In this document: positions 9,752 through 21,191 of the stretch, one piece after another
How positions within the stretch are numbered: the stretch's first letter is position 1
Layout: every line of letters begins with the position of its first letter
Assembly: GCF_004337985.1 (NCBI RefSeq)
Contig: NC_043744.1
Location: forward strand, 1,602,816 to 1,666,815
DNA length: 64,000 nt
Direction: 5' to 3'
Origin: Pyricularia pennisetigena
Lineage: Eukaryota; Ascomycota; Sordariomycetes; Magnaporthales; Pyriculariaceae
Notes under the pieces: model-generated
Database searches by the model: none
What the model was told of the DNA's origin: nothing
The model's input: only the letters and a program-made list of their open reading frames with translations
Program-made: the position numbers and the translations under genes

Positions 9752-10581
9752 CTTTTGTTAAACAATCAAGGCCGCAACGCGTTATTCAGCCCTGCAAAAA
9801 AACTATCAAAATCGCTATTAAAATCCACGTTAATCGCCATTATGACCAAACACTTTACCGAACCCCAACGAGCACGCGTTCGTACTCTTATAGAACGCTG
9901 GGTTGCTGTTCCACACACCTGCAAAGTCGCCACCACTGTTCAGGGGTGGTGATTTTTATCCCTACCACCATAGCACATCCAATTAGTAGTTCGCTATACC
10001 TATTATATGTAGTATTTGCAACAAAGCCGTGGCTTCATTTCTTGTCATCCGAGTCACCGACATGAACAGCCAAGTCAATGCGTTATCATCTAGACCTAGT
10101 AGTATGGGGCATGTTTGCCACAGGAGACGAACTACCCGAATTGGGCACTGGACTGCCCAGTATCTGAATAAGACGCTCTAGTATCGCATCCATGTTGTTT
10201 GGGACCTCACGACAATCTGGATCGCATCATGTGGCGAGTCCCCCCGGTCCTTGTCTTGTCGTTCCCGGTTTAGATGCGACTTCCGAGTACAGGTTTGCCT
10301 CGCGTTTTCTTTCTGTGTAATCATTACGGCCTTGTTCCGACGACAGCTGATATAGAATCCTAAAACCGCTTCTTTTCAAGAAGAGTTTGGAACCGAACGA
10401 ACGAAACGAACAAAAGAAAGAAAGAAAAAAAGAAAAAAAAAAAAAAGAAGAAGAAAGATAGTAAACCAACAACCGCACATCCCGACACCAACCATCTCTT
10501 TACCTTTCTTTCCGCGCAGCAAGTCGTTATTCTTCCCTCTCTCTACACAGCTACCCTGTATCCCAGCAAAACCTTTTCACA
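8481..10581. promoter_or_regulatory. Divergent region between P450 B and the terpene synthase
   Basis: About 2.1 kb lies between two divergent cluster genes and must hold both promoters. It contains several A/T homopolymers (8776-8794, 9507-9528, and 40 T at 9712-9751) and an AG-rich run at 10411-10456 just before the terpene synthase leader. Short open frames at 8938-9318 look faintly protein-like but cannot be joined into a gene with recognisable motifs, so I call no gene here. Confidence 0.5.
9712..9751. repeat. Homopolymer tract of 40 T
   Basis: Forty consecutive T on the plus strand inside the P450 B/terpene synthase intergenic region. It is probably nucleosome-excluding and length-variable, and its exact length is unreliable in short-read data. 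Confidence 0.9.
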
Positions 10582-12277
10582 ATGACGGAAATACACGCCA
10601 TCGTCCCATATCCATCACCGGAACCCAGCGAGATGGCAATCTCGCCCATCGTAAAGCCGGACTGTAACGATGGGGGAAACCACTCAACCACAGTCGTGCT
10701 GCCCGACCTGTTCGTGTCCATCATGTCGCCATCTCCTCGATTGAACCCCCTGTATGAATTGGTCAGGCCTGCTGCGAACGAGTGGACACAAAAGTAGGTC
10801 GATCCGAAAATGGAGAGCTTTGGGAAGGGGAACCTGATTGCCGTTGAACGGATTCTAACTCATGTAACCACGAGAACAAAAAAAATAGACTACTCAATCT
10901 AGATGCAAAAGCCTATGCCAAACATCAAAGAGTCAACTTCAGTAGGCTGGCTTCCATGTGGATGCCAGAAGCTGATCAAGAGGGTCTCCGGGTCATGGTA
11001 GACTGGCTGACCTGGGTGTTCTACTTTGATGATTGTAAGTCTAATCCCCATGACTGATCTTGTTTTGGCCCACCAGATGACGCTAATGGCCTGCAAAAAG
11101 TGTTTGACGATGGCGAGCTGCGTGATAATCCTGCTGCCGCTCAAGCCGAGGCGGAAGCAACGTTAAGCCTAATGTCTGATGCCGATCAAGAGGTGTCGCC
11201 CGAGCTACATCCACTACGATACATGTTCCATAGCACCTGGGTGCGCTTTCGCAGCGTGAGTTAATGGGAGCCCCTTACTGTTGCTTGCTTTGTGAGCTAA
11301 TCATCCGCCTTGTATCAGAGATCTTCCAGAGGTAATTGACTCAACTTATTCTTTTTTTTTCTTTTTGGTTCCTTCGACATGCTAGTTAGGATACTTACCA
11401 TTCCTCAGCTCTCCAAAATCGATACAGGAAGTGTATGGAGGAGTACATAAACGGCATCCTGCAGCAGGTCGACGTCAGCTCCTTTGATGCCTCCCTCGAT
11501 GCCGACTTGTATCTCCACTTCCGACGCAAGTCCGTCGGGTTGCGCCCTTGCCACGCTCTTCTCGAGTATGTGTTTTCTCCTCTTCCAAGCATTTCACGTC
11601 TCTTTTTTTCTTCTTTCTTTGTCTGGATCCCTTGTATCTATCCTATCCAGCGACTGACGCAAGCCCAGATATGCATGCGGGATACAAATACCCGATCATG
11701 TGATGGCACACCCAGCTATCCAAGAGTGTATGGCGGTGTCGATTGATCTCGTCCTGCTGTAAGTTCATTCGCAACAGGTTGAACAAAGAAGGGGGTAGGG
11801 GCTACGTGTACAAGCAGGATTCTGACAAAAACTCAAAAACAGCCAAAACGACATCTTGTCCTACAAGAAAGAACAAGCCTCAAACGTAATTCACAACCTC
11901 ATCCACATCTACAGAAACCAAGGCATGACAGCCCAGGAAGCCTTTGACCAGGCCGGCAACCTGATCGTGAGGGCCATCAGGCGGTGGCACCTGGCCCAGC
12001 TCGACCTGCCAATGTGGGGAGAGCAGATAGACAAGGAGGTGCAGCGCTACCTGCAAGGATGTCTGGACTCTTGCATTGGGAGTCTGAACTGGAGGTTAGT
12101 GCAATGAATTCCCCTTGAAACAAAATTCGGGAGAAGCATGTTCGGCGTGCAGCGTTGGAGAAGAGGAAGAAAACTGACCCGTCTCTGCGCAAATTCTACA
12201 GCTTTACCACAGGACGATATTTTGGAGATCAAGGCGACGAGATACGCAAGACGCGGGTGCTTACACTCAAGATGTGA
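10582..12277 (+). CDS. Class I terpene synthase (sesquiterpene synthase type)
   Basis: Eight exons close exactly in phase to 374 residues: 10582-10793, 10889-11034, 11077-11255, 11319-11331, 11409-11565, 11669-11758, 11843-12094 and 12202-12277. The fourth exon is only 13 bases. The product has the diagnostic magnesium motifs of class I terpene cyclases: aspartate-rich FDDYD (DDYD at 118-121) and the NSE triad NDILSYKKE (268-276). It also has a FRRKSVG segment of the pyrophosphate-sensor type and the C-terminal GRYFG (RY at 355-356). Length and order match soluble fungal sesquiterpene synthases of the pentalenene/presilphiperfolanol synthase type, which cyclise farnesyl diphosphate in the cytosol after ionisation. 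It is the core enzyme of the cluster, divergent from P450 B and followed by P450 C on the same strand. The product cannot be predicted from motifs, and another prenyl diphosphate substrate is possible. All catalytic motifs are intact. Confidence 0.93.
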
Positions 12278-13446
12278 GAAAGGGCCAGGGGGGAGGAGGA
12301 TCTCGAAGGGGTGGGGGGGTTCGCGTCATGCTGGTACATGCTTTTACTGTCACATTAAACTTGACTGGATATTTTCATCTTCAAGGGGGACCAGTCTCAC
12401 GGAGTACATACTGCCTGGCCGGCGTCAGCGGTTGTGACTTGTCTCGTGTTTTTACTTTCTGGAATCAAAATCGGATGATAGTTTATTTCTTGACACTTTT
12501 TAGACTTTTTAGTTCCCGTAGTCTGAACTTTTGAGGATGGAATAACGTTTCTTCTAACTGGATAAGTGTACCTCAATGTCTGTCAAGCGGCTATGTGATA
12601 TCCGATTCGTAGTTTCTTTTTCTTTTTTTTTTCTTCTTTTTCTTAGGATTCCCTGCACATAGCAATGACACCCGTGCCATCCCATATTGTGTCTGGCGGT
12701 GAAAGGAAACAAGGACATATGCGCTCAAACTTGTTACAACATTAGACCCGGTCCTTCATCTGATGTATACTATATTACTACCTAATCGGTCAAATATTAT
12801 ACAGAAACATCCATCCACCATGTAGCAGCAAGGCTCGGAGAATAAAGTTCCTTCGATAGTATATATAAAGTAGTCAAGGAGGACCCTTCTGCATGATACT
12901 CCACGTCGGGGGCGTTCTGCCGCAATGGGACCACCCATCGGCTACCAGGGCTGTAGTTTGACTCGGGGAGGGGGGTGGTCTCATGGGAGTCACGGCAGAG
13001 TCATTCTCCACCCGGGGAATTTTCACCGATCAAGGTTTGCAAGCATTGATACGAATCCATGCATTTATGTTTGGTGGTTCTGAGTCTCGAATGTGGAGCT
13101 ACAGGGTTCTCCGGGGAGTTTGGTTCATAGGCCAGTTTCCGTATCAGAGCCAGCTCAAAACGCTGCCGTAACGGTCGTCTACTGTAGGCTTGCACCGTGC
13201 CATGGCACTGGGCTGCTTGTACCATAAGTAGCTAGCTAGGTAAACAGGCGTGTCTGTATTGTTTTCGTGTTGATACCCAGCGCCTTTTTTTTTACTGTAA
13301 ACTAGTTTCTCCCAACTCGTCAGAGTCGAGTTTGATTAGTGGCCTTGATAGTCTAGTCTCTTTTAACGGACCATAGTTTATGCGCAAGAGGCCCGTACCT
13401 ATACCCTCCTCTCTGTATCAAAGTTGTTCTCAGTCAGTCAGTCACA
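12278..13446 (+). promoter_or_regulatory. Intergenic region upstream of P450 C
   Basis: Contains the 3' end of the terpene synthase and the promoter of P450 C. It has a pyrimidine-rich run at 12613-12645, an AT-rich stretch at about 12760-12870, and one CTACTGTAG copy at 13179-13187, about 260 bases upstream of the P450 start. No additional gene is supported. Confidence 0.5.
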
Positions 13447-15330
13447 ATGAGCTCCCCAAACCAGAGCGTCCACCCGTCATCGACGGCCCATGCCGGGTCG
13501 GAGCCTCTGGTGAACACAATGTTTGGAAAGACGCCCCTGCTGAGCCTCGGGCTATCCGTCGCCATCGCCACCGTCTTCCTGGGCAAGTTCCTGTTTGGCG
13601 GCAGCGGCAGCAAGAAGCTGGTCTTCCCCTTGGTCAAGAAGGAGGGAGACGGGTACAACTTCCTGAGCGACGCGCTCAAGATGGTGGAGAAGGGGAGGAA
13701 CGAACACCCCGGCGTGCCCTTCTTCATCGAAGGCGAGAACGGTCCGCTCGCCGTCTTCCCGCCCAACATGATTGATGACATTCGCAGCCACGAGAACCTC
13801 AGCTTCCACCTCACGGTGCGGGAGGACTTTCACGATGGCATGTCTGGCTTCGAGGCCTTCACCATCGTTTCACGCGGCGGGGGGATTTTGCAGACCGTCA
13901 TCTCGAAGCAGCTGACCAAATGTGTCGGTGAGTATCCTGTTGTCTCATTTTTTATTTTATTTTTTTTATTCTGTCTTGCTCCGGGGAATGTTCGTGGGTG
14001 GTCGCTTGCGGGTCAAATGCTAACCAGGCTCGTGCTTTCTAGGTGCCATGTTGAACAGCTTGTCTGACGAGGCGGCTTATGCTCTACACAAGAGCTTTGG
14101 TGAAGAGACTGGTAAGAAATTGCATCTGCTGAAAGCACAATGATTTTAAAATGACGCTCACACTAAACACAACATGGATTAGAATGGCGAAAACACACGA
14201 TCAGGCCGATTGTTCTTGACACGATATCTCGCGTGGCATCCCGCATCTTCCTGGGCGAAGATCTGTGCCGCAACGAGGAGTGGCTGGAGCTGAGCAAAGG
14301 CTACACCATCGCCGCCTTCATGGCCGCCAGGGACCTGAGGCAAAGGCCGTTCCACCTCCGGAGGCTCATCCAGTGGTTCGAGCCCAGCTGCAAGACGCTG
14401 CGCAAGTACCGCGACAGCTCCAGGGCTCTGATCCTCCCCATCGTCGAGAAGAGGCGCGCCCTCCGCCGCGAGTGCATCGCCCAGGGCAAGCCGCTCCCCG
14501 TCTTCAACGACTGCATCGACTGGTTCGAGGAGGAGGCCGCCGGCAGGCCCTACGACGCCGGCATGACCCAGCAGGCCATCGCCGCCACCGCCAACCATAC
14601 CTCGTCCGACTTCGCCACCAAGTTCATCCTCATCCTTGCTCAATACCCCGACGTCGTGCAGGAGATCAGGGAAGAGATTGTAAAGGTGATTGGGGCCGAG
14701 GGCTTGACCAAGGCGTCCCTCGCCAACCTGAAGCTCCTCGACAGTGCGATGAAGGAGACGCAGCGTCTGCAACCTCTTACTACCTGTGAGTCTTAACTCT
14801 TAAGCCGAAGCGGTCTTTCCCCCAAGTATATCATTTGCCATGCGGGCAAAAGCTGACCACAAGTTTCGCCCCAAAACCCTCCCTCATCCGCAGCTCCCAT
14901 GGCCCGCATGGCAACAAAGGACATCCACCTCGCCAACGGCGTCTACATCCCCAAGGGCACCTCTCTGGTCGCCGACGGCATCTGGCGGCTGAGCCCCGAG
15001 ATATACGAGAACCCGCTCGAGTTCGACGCGCACCGGTTCGTCAAGTGGCGCGGCACCGACAAGGAGAACATGGCGCACTTTGTCAGCACCGCCGCGTCGC
15101 ACACGGGCTTCGGCCACGGCATCTGCGCCTGCCCCGGCCGCTTCTTCGTCACCAACGAGGTCAAGATCATCCTCTGCCAGCTCATCATGAAGTACGACTG
15201 GAAGCTGGCCGAGGGCTCCACCGCCGAGCCGCTCGTCTTTGGCTTTAACCTCGACGCCTCGTGGGACGCCAAGATCATGGTGCGGAGGAGGAAGGTGATG
15301 GAGTTGGACCTTGATGCTTTGTCGGCGTAG
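13447..15330 (+). CDS. Cytochrome P450, ent-kaurene oxidase-like type (P450 C of the cluster)
   Basis: Four exons close in phase to 529 residues: 13447-13927, 14043-14111, 14183-14785 and 14894-15330. There is an N-terminal membrane segment (about residues 29-50), then the conserved substrate-recognition and I-helix regions (AATANHTSSDF), the K-helix KETQR (ExxR) and the heme loop FGHGICACPG with ligand Cys near 464. The heme loop, the NHTSSDF I-helix and the short N-terminal hinge resemble the fungal ent-kaurene oxidase/CYP503-type family used in gibberellin and other terpenoid pathways, and differ from P450 A and B. Such enzymes often oxidise a methyl group stepwise to a carboxylic acid. 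If that holds here, the product could feed the adenylation enzyme at 4191, but this is an inference. It follows the terpene synthase on the same strand. Confidence 0.93.
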
Positions 15331-16255
15331 ATTTCTTTTTTTTTTGGTTTGTTTGTGGATATGGCTTGGGCAAAACACTCATATACGTAGCACTGGCGTA
15401 TTGTTTGTAGTGAGCTTCGTCTTGAGAGGGTTTGAGACGGTGGAGCTTTTTCTTTTTGCTGGAATAAAATAAAAATTATAAAATACTCCCGAAACTCTTC
15501 CTAACCACAAACAGCAGTCAAAAGAGAGAGACGGTCCAACGCGCGCGCTGCTCTGGAAGACGCTGGAGCAACCCCATGCATTCGTGGTGTGACAAAAAGA
15601 CGACAGCTAGCTTTCCGCCGCAACATGTCACATTCCCTCCAAGCTATGAACCTGCTGCTTCAGCATCAGTTCGATGACCCATGGGATACCTATCCGACTT
15701 CGTTATAGGTTGGGCGTGTGGCTTCCACAATGGACCAAAGGTCTTGGATTGTCTAGCCTGGTCAATAGTTGAGAGCGGTGGGCTCAACATAGATGTCCAC
15801 GAAAGATTCCATTGCTCTTTCTCGCAAGGCAAAACTGACAGTGCAGGGATCGAGCAACAAATATGGCTGTCAGACAGCAACAGCTGTATATCACAGCTGG
15901 GACTCGGCGAAAATCTTGGAATCCAAATGGAGGTTCTCTTTTCAAAAGCTGCTAAATAATATCGCGAAATGCTAATTAAGCCCCCAAGCCTGAAAAGAAA
16001 AAAGTGCTATACCAAAACTCCATACTCCAACCCTAAATGCGCCTGTGTTGTGTTCGATGGTGAGAAACAACACAAAATGATTGACGCCGAGAACACCAGC
16101 CCAGCCCTGAACACCCTAATTTTCAAACCGTAAACGCCAGAAAAGACAAGAACAAAAATGGTATCATAACACAAGAAAAAAGAGGTATCTACCCCAAAAA
16201 AAAAAGGAAGAAGGAAAGAATAGAAAGAGAAAAAAAAAAAAAAGAAGAAAAATTC
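15331..16255. other. Intergenic region between P450 C and the polyglutamine membrane protein
   Basis: This region between two converging genes holds both 3' ends. A candidate poly(A) signal AATAAA is near 15461. Purine-rich runs occur at 16196-16250. Open frames of up to 92 codons (15681-15959) have no recognisable motif. Confidence 0.5.
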
Positions 16256-16550
16256 CTACCACCGGCCATACTCGCCATCACAATGCGACGCACGGTTGTG
16301 CGTGAGGAAGCACTGCCTACGCATCTCAAAGTCGTGGGCGCCCTGCCTGCCCGCCTTGACGGCGGCCGTGATGAAGGCGATGAGCATGCCTGCGCAGCTG
16401 AGCAGAAACACGCCAAAGAGCAGCAGCCCCGCCAGCTGGGCGTGCTGCCTCCGCCTGGCCGCCTCGTGGAACTCGCGCGCCCGCGACCCGTGCGACTCCG
16501 GGTCGTACTGGTACTGCACGTCCTGGTAGACGCGACGGTTGTGCTGTCGC

Positions 16551-16594
<44 letters not shown>

Positions 16595-16864
16595 ACTGCT
16601 GCCGACGAGGTGCGTTCGGCTGGGAGGAAGCCCCGGGATGGCGGCGCGCGAGGTCTGGTTCACCAGCTCGACCACAGCTGCCAGATGCGAGTTGATCAGG
16701 TTCGCGTTGGCGTACGGGGGCGGAGGTGGCGTGGACGGCGGGGATGGCCCGTCTTCGGGGATGCTGGGGAGGAGCTTTTCGGATGATAGCCGCGGGGACA
16801 TGCTGTTTGAGCGGGAGCGGGAACGTGCGCGGGGCGAGGCGGTAGGGGATGAGAAGCCAGACAT
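16256..16864 (-). CDS. Hypothetical single-pass membrane protein with polyglutamine tract
   Basis: An uninterrupted frame of 202 residues. The N-terminal half is low complexity: Arg/Ser-rich (residues about 10-30), proline-rich (about 38-50), then a run of about 11 Gln encoded by a CAG-type repeat (near 16556-16590). After a basic, Tyr-rich stretch there is one strong transmembrane segment (about residues 141-168), then a short tail with two Cys and a C-terminal GRW. I do not recognise a family. It sits between P450 C and the MFS transporter, so it is inside the cluster by position, but nothing in it suggests an enzyme. The predicted membrane segment and the downstream poly-pyrimidine 3' region favour a real gene. 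The antisense frame is also open because of the repeat and GC bias, and I reject it. Confidence 0.6.
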
Positions 16865-17997
16865 TGTAGCTGGTGTCTTTGTTGGGTTGATGCTTGGAGC
16901 TAGCTGTCGCTGTTAGTCCGCAGTAAGGTCTGCGTGATCAGTGTGAATAGCTTCTGGTCAATATAGATAAACAATGTTTGTGATGAACTAGACCAATCTG
17001 GACGAATTGTTGAGAAGATGCCAGTTGATTGTGTTTGATAGGGTTTTGTCCTGTTAGTTGATATTGATGTCAGAACAAAATATATATATGTCAGTTGAAA
17101 ATCTCGGTATTGTGTTGAGCTCAGTGTGAATGAATGATGTTTTCGGATGCTCCAATTGTTGATTTGAAATTGGACTGGAGCAAAAATGAGAAACAAAACC
17201 AACAATTCTAGGGAACAATCTTCCAAACATATATTCCCCGTCTCCATCGCTCTCGAACGTCAATTTGGGAACGATGAGAAATATGGGTCGGACTTTTATT
17301 TCTCTGCAGCCTGTTTGATGCTGTGTAATCATCCGTGTGGTTTGCGGCACGCGCTTACTGCGTGCACCCGCACTCGGGGGCCTTGGTTGAGGCGAAGCTC
17401 CACGACGATTACTAGCCCGCGCCAGGTACAGACAGTACCCAAAGTACTGTGCCTCCAAGCCCCTACCCCTGGCGCAACGAGCAACCCAACCCACAGCTAT
17501 GGATGGGCAGCCAGCTTACCGAGACAACCGAGCAAAAAATTCTCCGATTGACTCCCATTCTGTCAAAAGATGAGTGTATCGCCGAGCTTTCGCGGACCCA
17601 GTTGTGCTCGAAAGACGATGGTTCGTTGCAATGTTTTACTCTTCTTTGACTGTTTTCTTTTCTGGGGCTTGGTCCCATCTTAGGCGTTAGGCACACCAAC
17701 TCAATTGCGGTTCGAGCCCAATGGGTACTCGGTTGCGTTCTATCGGGCCAATTGTTCTTTTTCTGTGCAAACAAGCCGGTCTTTGTCTTTTTTCGACTGA
17801 GCTAGGGAGGTAAATTTGTACACGATGCGAATGATTTGCGAAATAGGATCCCGACACGATTGCCGATCCCAGTCTCACACACACGCACATACGCACACAC
17901 ACTTTATCCAAGATGATCACAAGCAACGTCTCTTCATCCAACCCAATTTTTTTTCCTATTATTACTCGGGTTCACCAGCCTCGCAGCCACGGACGGG

Positions 17998-18048
<51 letters not shown>
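16865..18048. other. Intergenic region with microsatellites, upstream of the polyglutamine gene
   Basis: Both flanking genes are transcribed leftward, so this holds the promoter of the 16256-16864 gene and the 3' flank of the MFS gene. It includes a CA-rich run at about 17876-17902 and a CT repeat at 18001-18050. Open frames at 17054-17650 have no domain features. I see no gene. Confidence 0.5.

Positions 18049-18050
<2 letters not shown>
18001..18050. repeat. (TC)25 dinucleotide microsatellite touching a stop codon
   Basis: Fifty bases of perfect TC repeat. The minus-strand stop codon of the MFS transporter occupies 18049-18051, so two bases of the stop are the last unit of the repeat. On the coding strand the 3' UTR begins as a GA repeat directly after the stop. 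Confidence 0.95.
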
Positions 18051-18053
<3 letters not shown>

Positions 18054-20222
18054 GCGTCGCAACCTCCTTGATGGTGCCCCGATGCACAGAAGCCAGCCAC
18101 GTCCTAGACATGAAGGCGCGGATCCTCTTCCCCCAGAACATAAACACCAACAGCACCAGGTTGTTGGCCAGCAGCAGCGACATGAAGACGCCCGCGATCA
18201 TGACCGCGTACCCCTTGTCCATGACCCACTGGATCAGGTTGAGGCCCATGCCGAAGCTGACGGCCTGCTTGCCCATGTTCATGGCGATGAGCATCTCGCT
18301 GATGTTGCTCTGGTAGCTGTCGATGGCGTAGGCGAGCGTGAAGGTGAAGTAGAAGTAGGCCCCGAACTGCGTCAGGCCGCTGCCGAAAAAGTACGCCACC
18401 CAGTGCAGGTTGAGCTGGGCCGCCGCGCCGAACAGCGCCAGGCCCGCCGGCGCGATCAGCATCGCCGGCAGCATGACGCCGAGCCGCATCTCCGCCTCGC
18501 GGATCCCGTCGTTGCGTCTCGTCAGGTGCGCCGCGAGCCGGTCCGACGACGACGTGAAGAGCACCGCCAGCGCGAAGCCGATGATGGTCGCCACCGCCAC
18601 GAGACCCCCGCTCGTCTCGGGCCAGTTGTAGGGCGGCGCCACGATCTTGATGGGGAAGATGAAGTTGAACGTCAACCCGCCGAGTCCGATGTAGATACCT
18701 GGCCAGGCGAGTGCTTGGTTAGCTTCCGTCTGTTGCGTTGTGATGCATGGCTAAACCGTATAGGGAGTCACCAGAGTAGAATGTTGGGCAACTCAACTGA
18801 CCGTATGTGGTAATCACCCAGAGCACATGGGGTACCAGGAAGTACGTGAACGACCTTGCCATCATCATGAAGAAATCCGTCTCGTGGTTCCAGACGCCCC
18901 AGAACTTCAAGGTCTGGAGGAATGTCTTGCGAGGCGGGACGCCTTCAAATGAAGCCGCATCCTCGACATCGGTAACCAACGCCTTGTCCCCCGGAGAAGA
19001 ATGTGTCTCTGGTCGTCCGGCGGCAAGTTCGTTGGCTTTGGCGCGGTCGTAATTCGTCTCCTCGACGAAGATAAAGGCCAGGAAAAATAGTGCGACGCCA
19101 AATGCGAGCTCTACATAAAAGAAAAGATTCCAGGATAAGCCCCCAGCAAGCATGTATCCGGCGTAGAGGGGTCCGGTGGCACCGAGACAGAGACAAACTG
19201 TGTATATGCATATACCAGGTCAGCACTTCACAGCAAAGCCGCGTGAACACCAACTCCTGTAAGTCCCCACCTGTATAGTACCCTAGGCGTTTTCCACGCT
19301 CGTGCAGGAAGAATATGTCATTGACAAGTTGTACCGGCAGCGCCTCGCAAACGCTAGAACCAAAGCTTTGAAGCACGCGACAAAACATCAGGCTGGCAAA
19401 GGTCCGCGACAGGGAACAGCCGAGTAGCCCTGCGCAATACTTTTGTTGACCATCCATGTTGTCAGTGTGTCTGTGCATTGAAAGGCAAAGAATTTTCTTG
19501 TAAGGAATTGCATACCAGAATCAGGGACGCGAGCATTACCGGTCTGCGGCCGAATTTGTGATACAAAGGTACGAAAATGAGAGACCCTGTGTTGGAATTT
19601 CGTCAGTCATTCTAGGCCCAGAACTAGAACACTTCGGCAGGGGAATTCTAACCAAAGCCAAACGCCAGGTTGGGATAATTGACCAACCCGGCCGCCTCAT
19701 TAGGAGTTATGCCGAACTCGGCGGAGAATATTCCGATGTAGACCGATGGACCCAACAGGGCCGAGCTGGCCAGGAACGAATATAGTGAACAGACCACGAG
19801 GATCATGGACTTTTTCCATTTTGGCCACTATAGATAGAGTGTTAGCTGCCTGGGGAGGTTTGAGTTCCAGGTACGGATTATGGCTACCTGAAGAGGATCG
19901 TTGGGGTCAAGTGCCGGAGCCGGATAAAGTGCTTGTCCATAGGCAGTATCGTCCCCCTCTATTAACAAGTTTTCGGTTAGACAGGTTTTTTTCTTCTTTT
20001 TCTTTTTGTTATTCGACACTCGCTTGATTTGTTGAAGGGGATGCTTACCGGCTGCCTTGAGATTCACGGTTCCCGGTATGTCCTCCTCGTGCGCATGACT
20101 AGGGGTTTTTTTAACCATGTAAGCAACAGCCTTCGTACCAGGATGGTTTCCTCTTTAAGATGAGGAACCTACCTACGAACCAAGTGGCCAACCTTGCCGC
20201 TCGGGTTGGGATTTTGAGACAT
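18049..20222 (-). CDS. MFS transporter, DHA1/HOL1-like, probable cluster exporter
   Basis: Read across eight minus-strand exons, the gene gives a protein of about 550 residues with around twelve membrane helices. Segments joined by splice phase include the N-terminal WPKWKKS before helix 1, the motif-A-like loop KFGRRPVM after helix 2, and DIFFLHERGKRLGYYT after helix 4, a signature of HOL1-like fungal transporters. A long cytosolic loop (PETHSSPGDKALVTD region) separates the two six-helix halves. The last exon (to 18049) is one long frame encoding six helices and ends RGTIKEVATH. Start ATG at 20220-20222 is chosen because it opens a short first exon. A later in-frame Met at about 20118 is an alternative, and the first splice is the least certain. 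Plasma-membrane export of the terpenoid product is the expected role by position; the substrate is not shown by sequence. Confidence 0.88.
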
Positions 20223-21145
20223 TTTGTCTTGATTCCCGATGAAGAAGATAAAATAAAAATAAAAATAAAAACAAGTGTCGAAAAACGTCAAAACGGGTGT
20301 AGCACGAGTCTGGGTAGCTCTCGCCGCAGTGATTGAGCCTTTCAACCTTGTCTACCAGGAGACATGGAAAATAGTTCGGAGTAAAACGTGGGGAACCCGT
20401 AGAAGCGATGAATCTTATATTATATTCTCCTACCTACCTGAAGTAATACTCATAGAGTATCATTCACCAAGCGAACTGCACCAAAACAAAAAATGAGACA
20501 AGATTCAACATCCCCCGCCCAGCATAGTGGAGAGGAGGCAAGGGAGCGGCAGTTGAAATGGGGATAATACATGGAGGTGCGGGGGGTTGTGAGGGATCAG
20601 TGCCGAGAAGCCCCCTGTCTGAGTGCGACCTTCAACATTTGCCTGAGTATTTTGCAGGCAAGTTCTCCGCGTTTTCTGGTTTAGGGATCGCATAATACCG
20701 GTACTATCGCCTGGGTTCTTGGTAGCATTTCCGGGCATGCTGGACTAGAATACCTCCTAAAGTCAAACTTTTGATACAGCGACGCTATGACTTGGGTTAA
20801 TCTATCAACGAATTCTGGGGTTTGGTTGGAACGCTGCATGGGTGGCAGGATGAGGTGAAAACATTGAGTCCAATTAAGAAGACCAATAATCAAGGAATTT
20901 TTTTACCTGTCAACTTTCAAAGTTTTGCCAGATCTCGGTAGTTCTGGAGAGAAGTTTGAGAGCTTGAGAGGTGGAGTTGGACAGGGCTGGTGTTAAATCG
21001 ACTGAACTCTACCGTTCTGGTTCGAAACTACATCAGTTTGCTTTTCTTTTCTTTTCTTTTTCATTTTTAAGCTTTTCTGGGGGACAACGCTGAAGAGTGT
21101 GAATATATTACCCCTCCCAGCTGTCCTGAATATGCATCTCTGTAT

Positions 21146-21191
<46 letters not shown>

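Noticed and set aside
16283..16786. Plus-strand frame with a polyleucine run opposite the polyglutamine gene
   Set aside because: The run is the complement-strand reading of the CAG repeat. The minus-strand frame has a coherent membrane segment and starts and stops cleanly.
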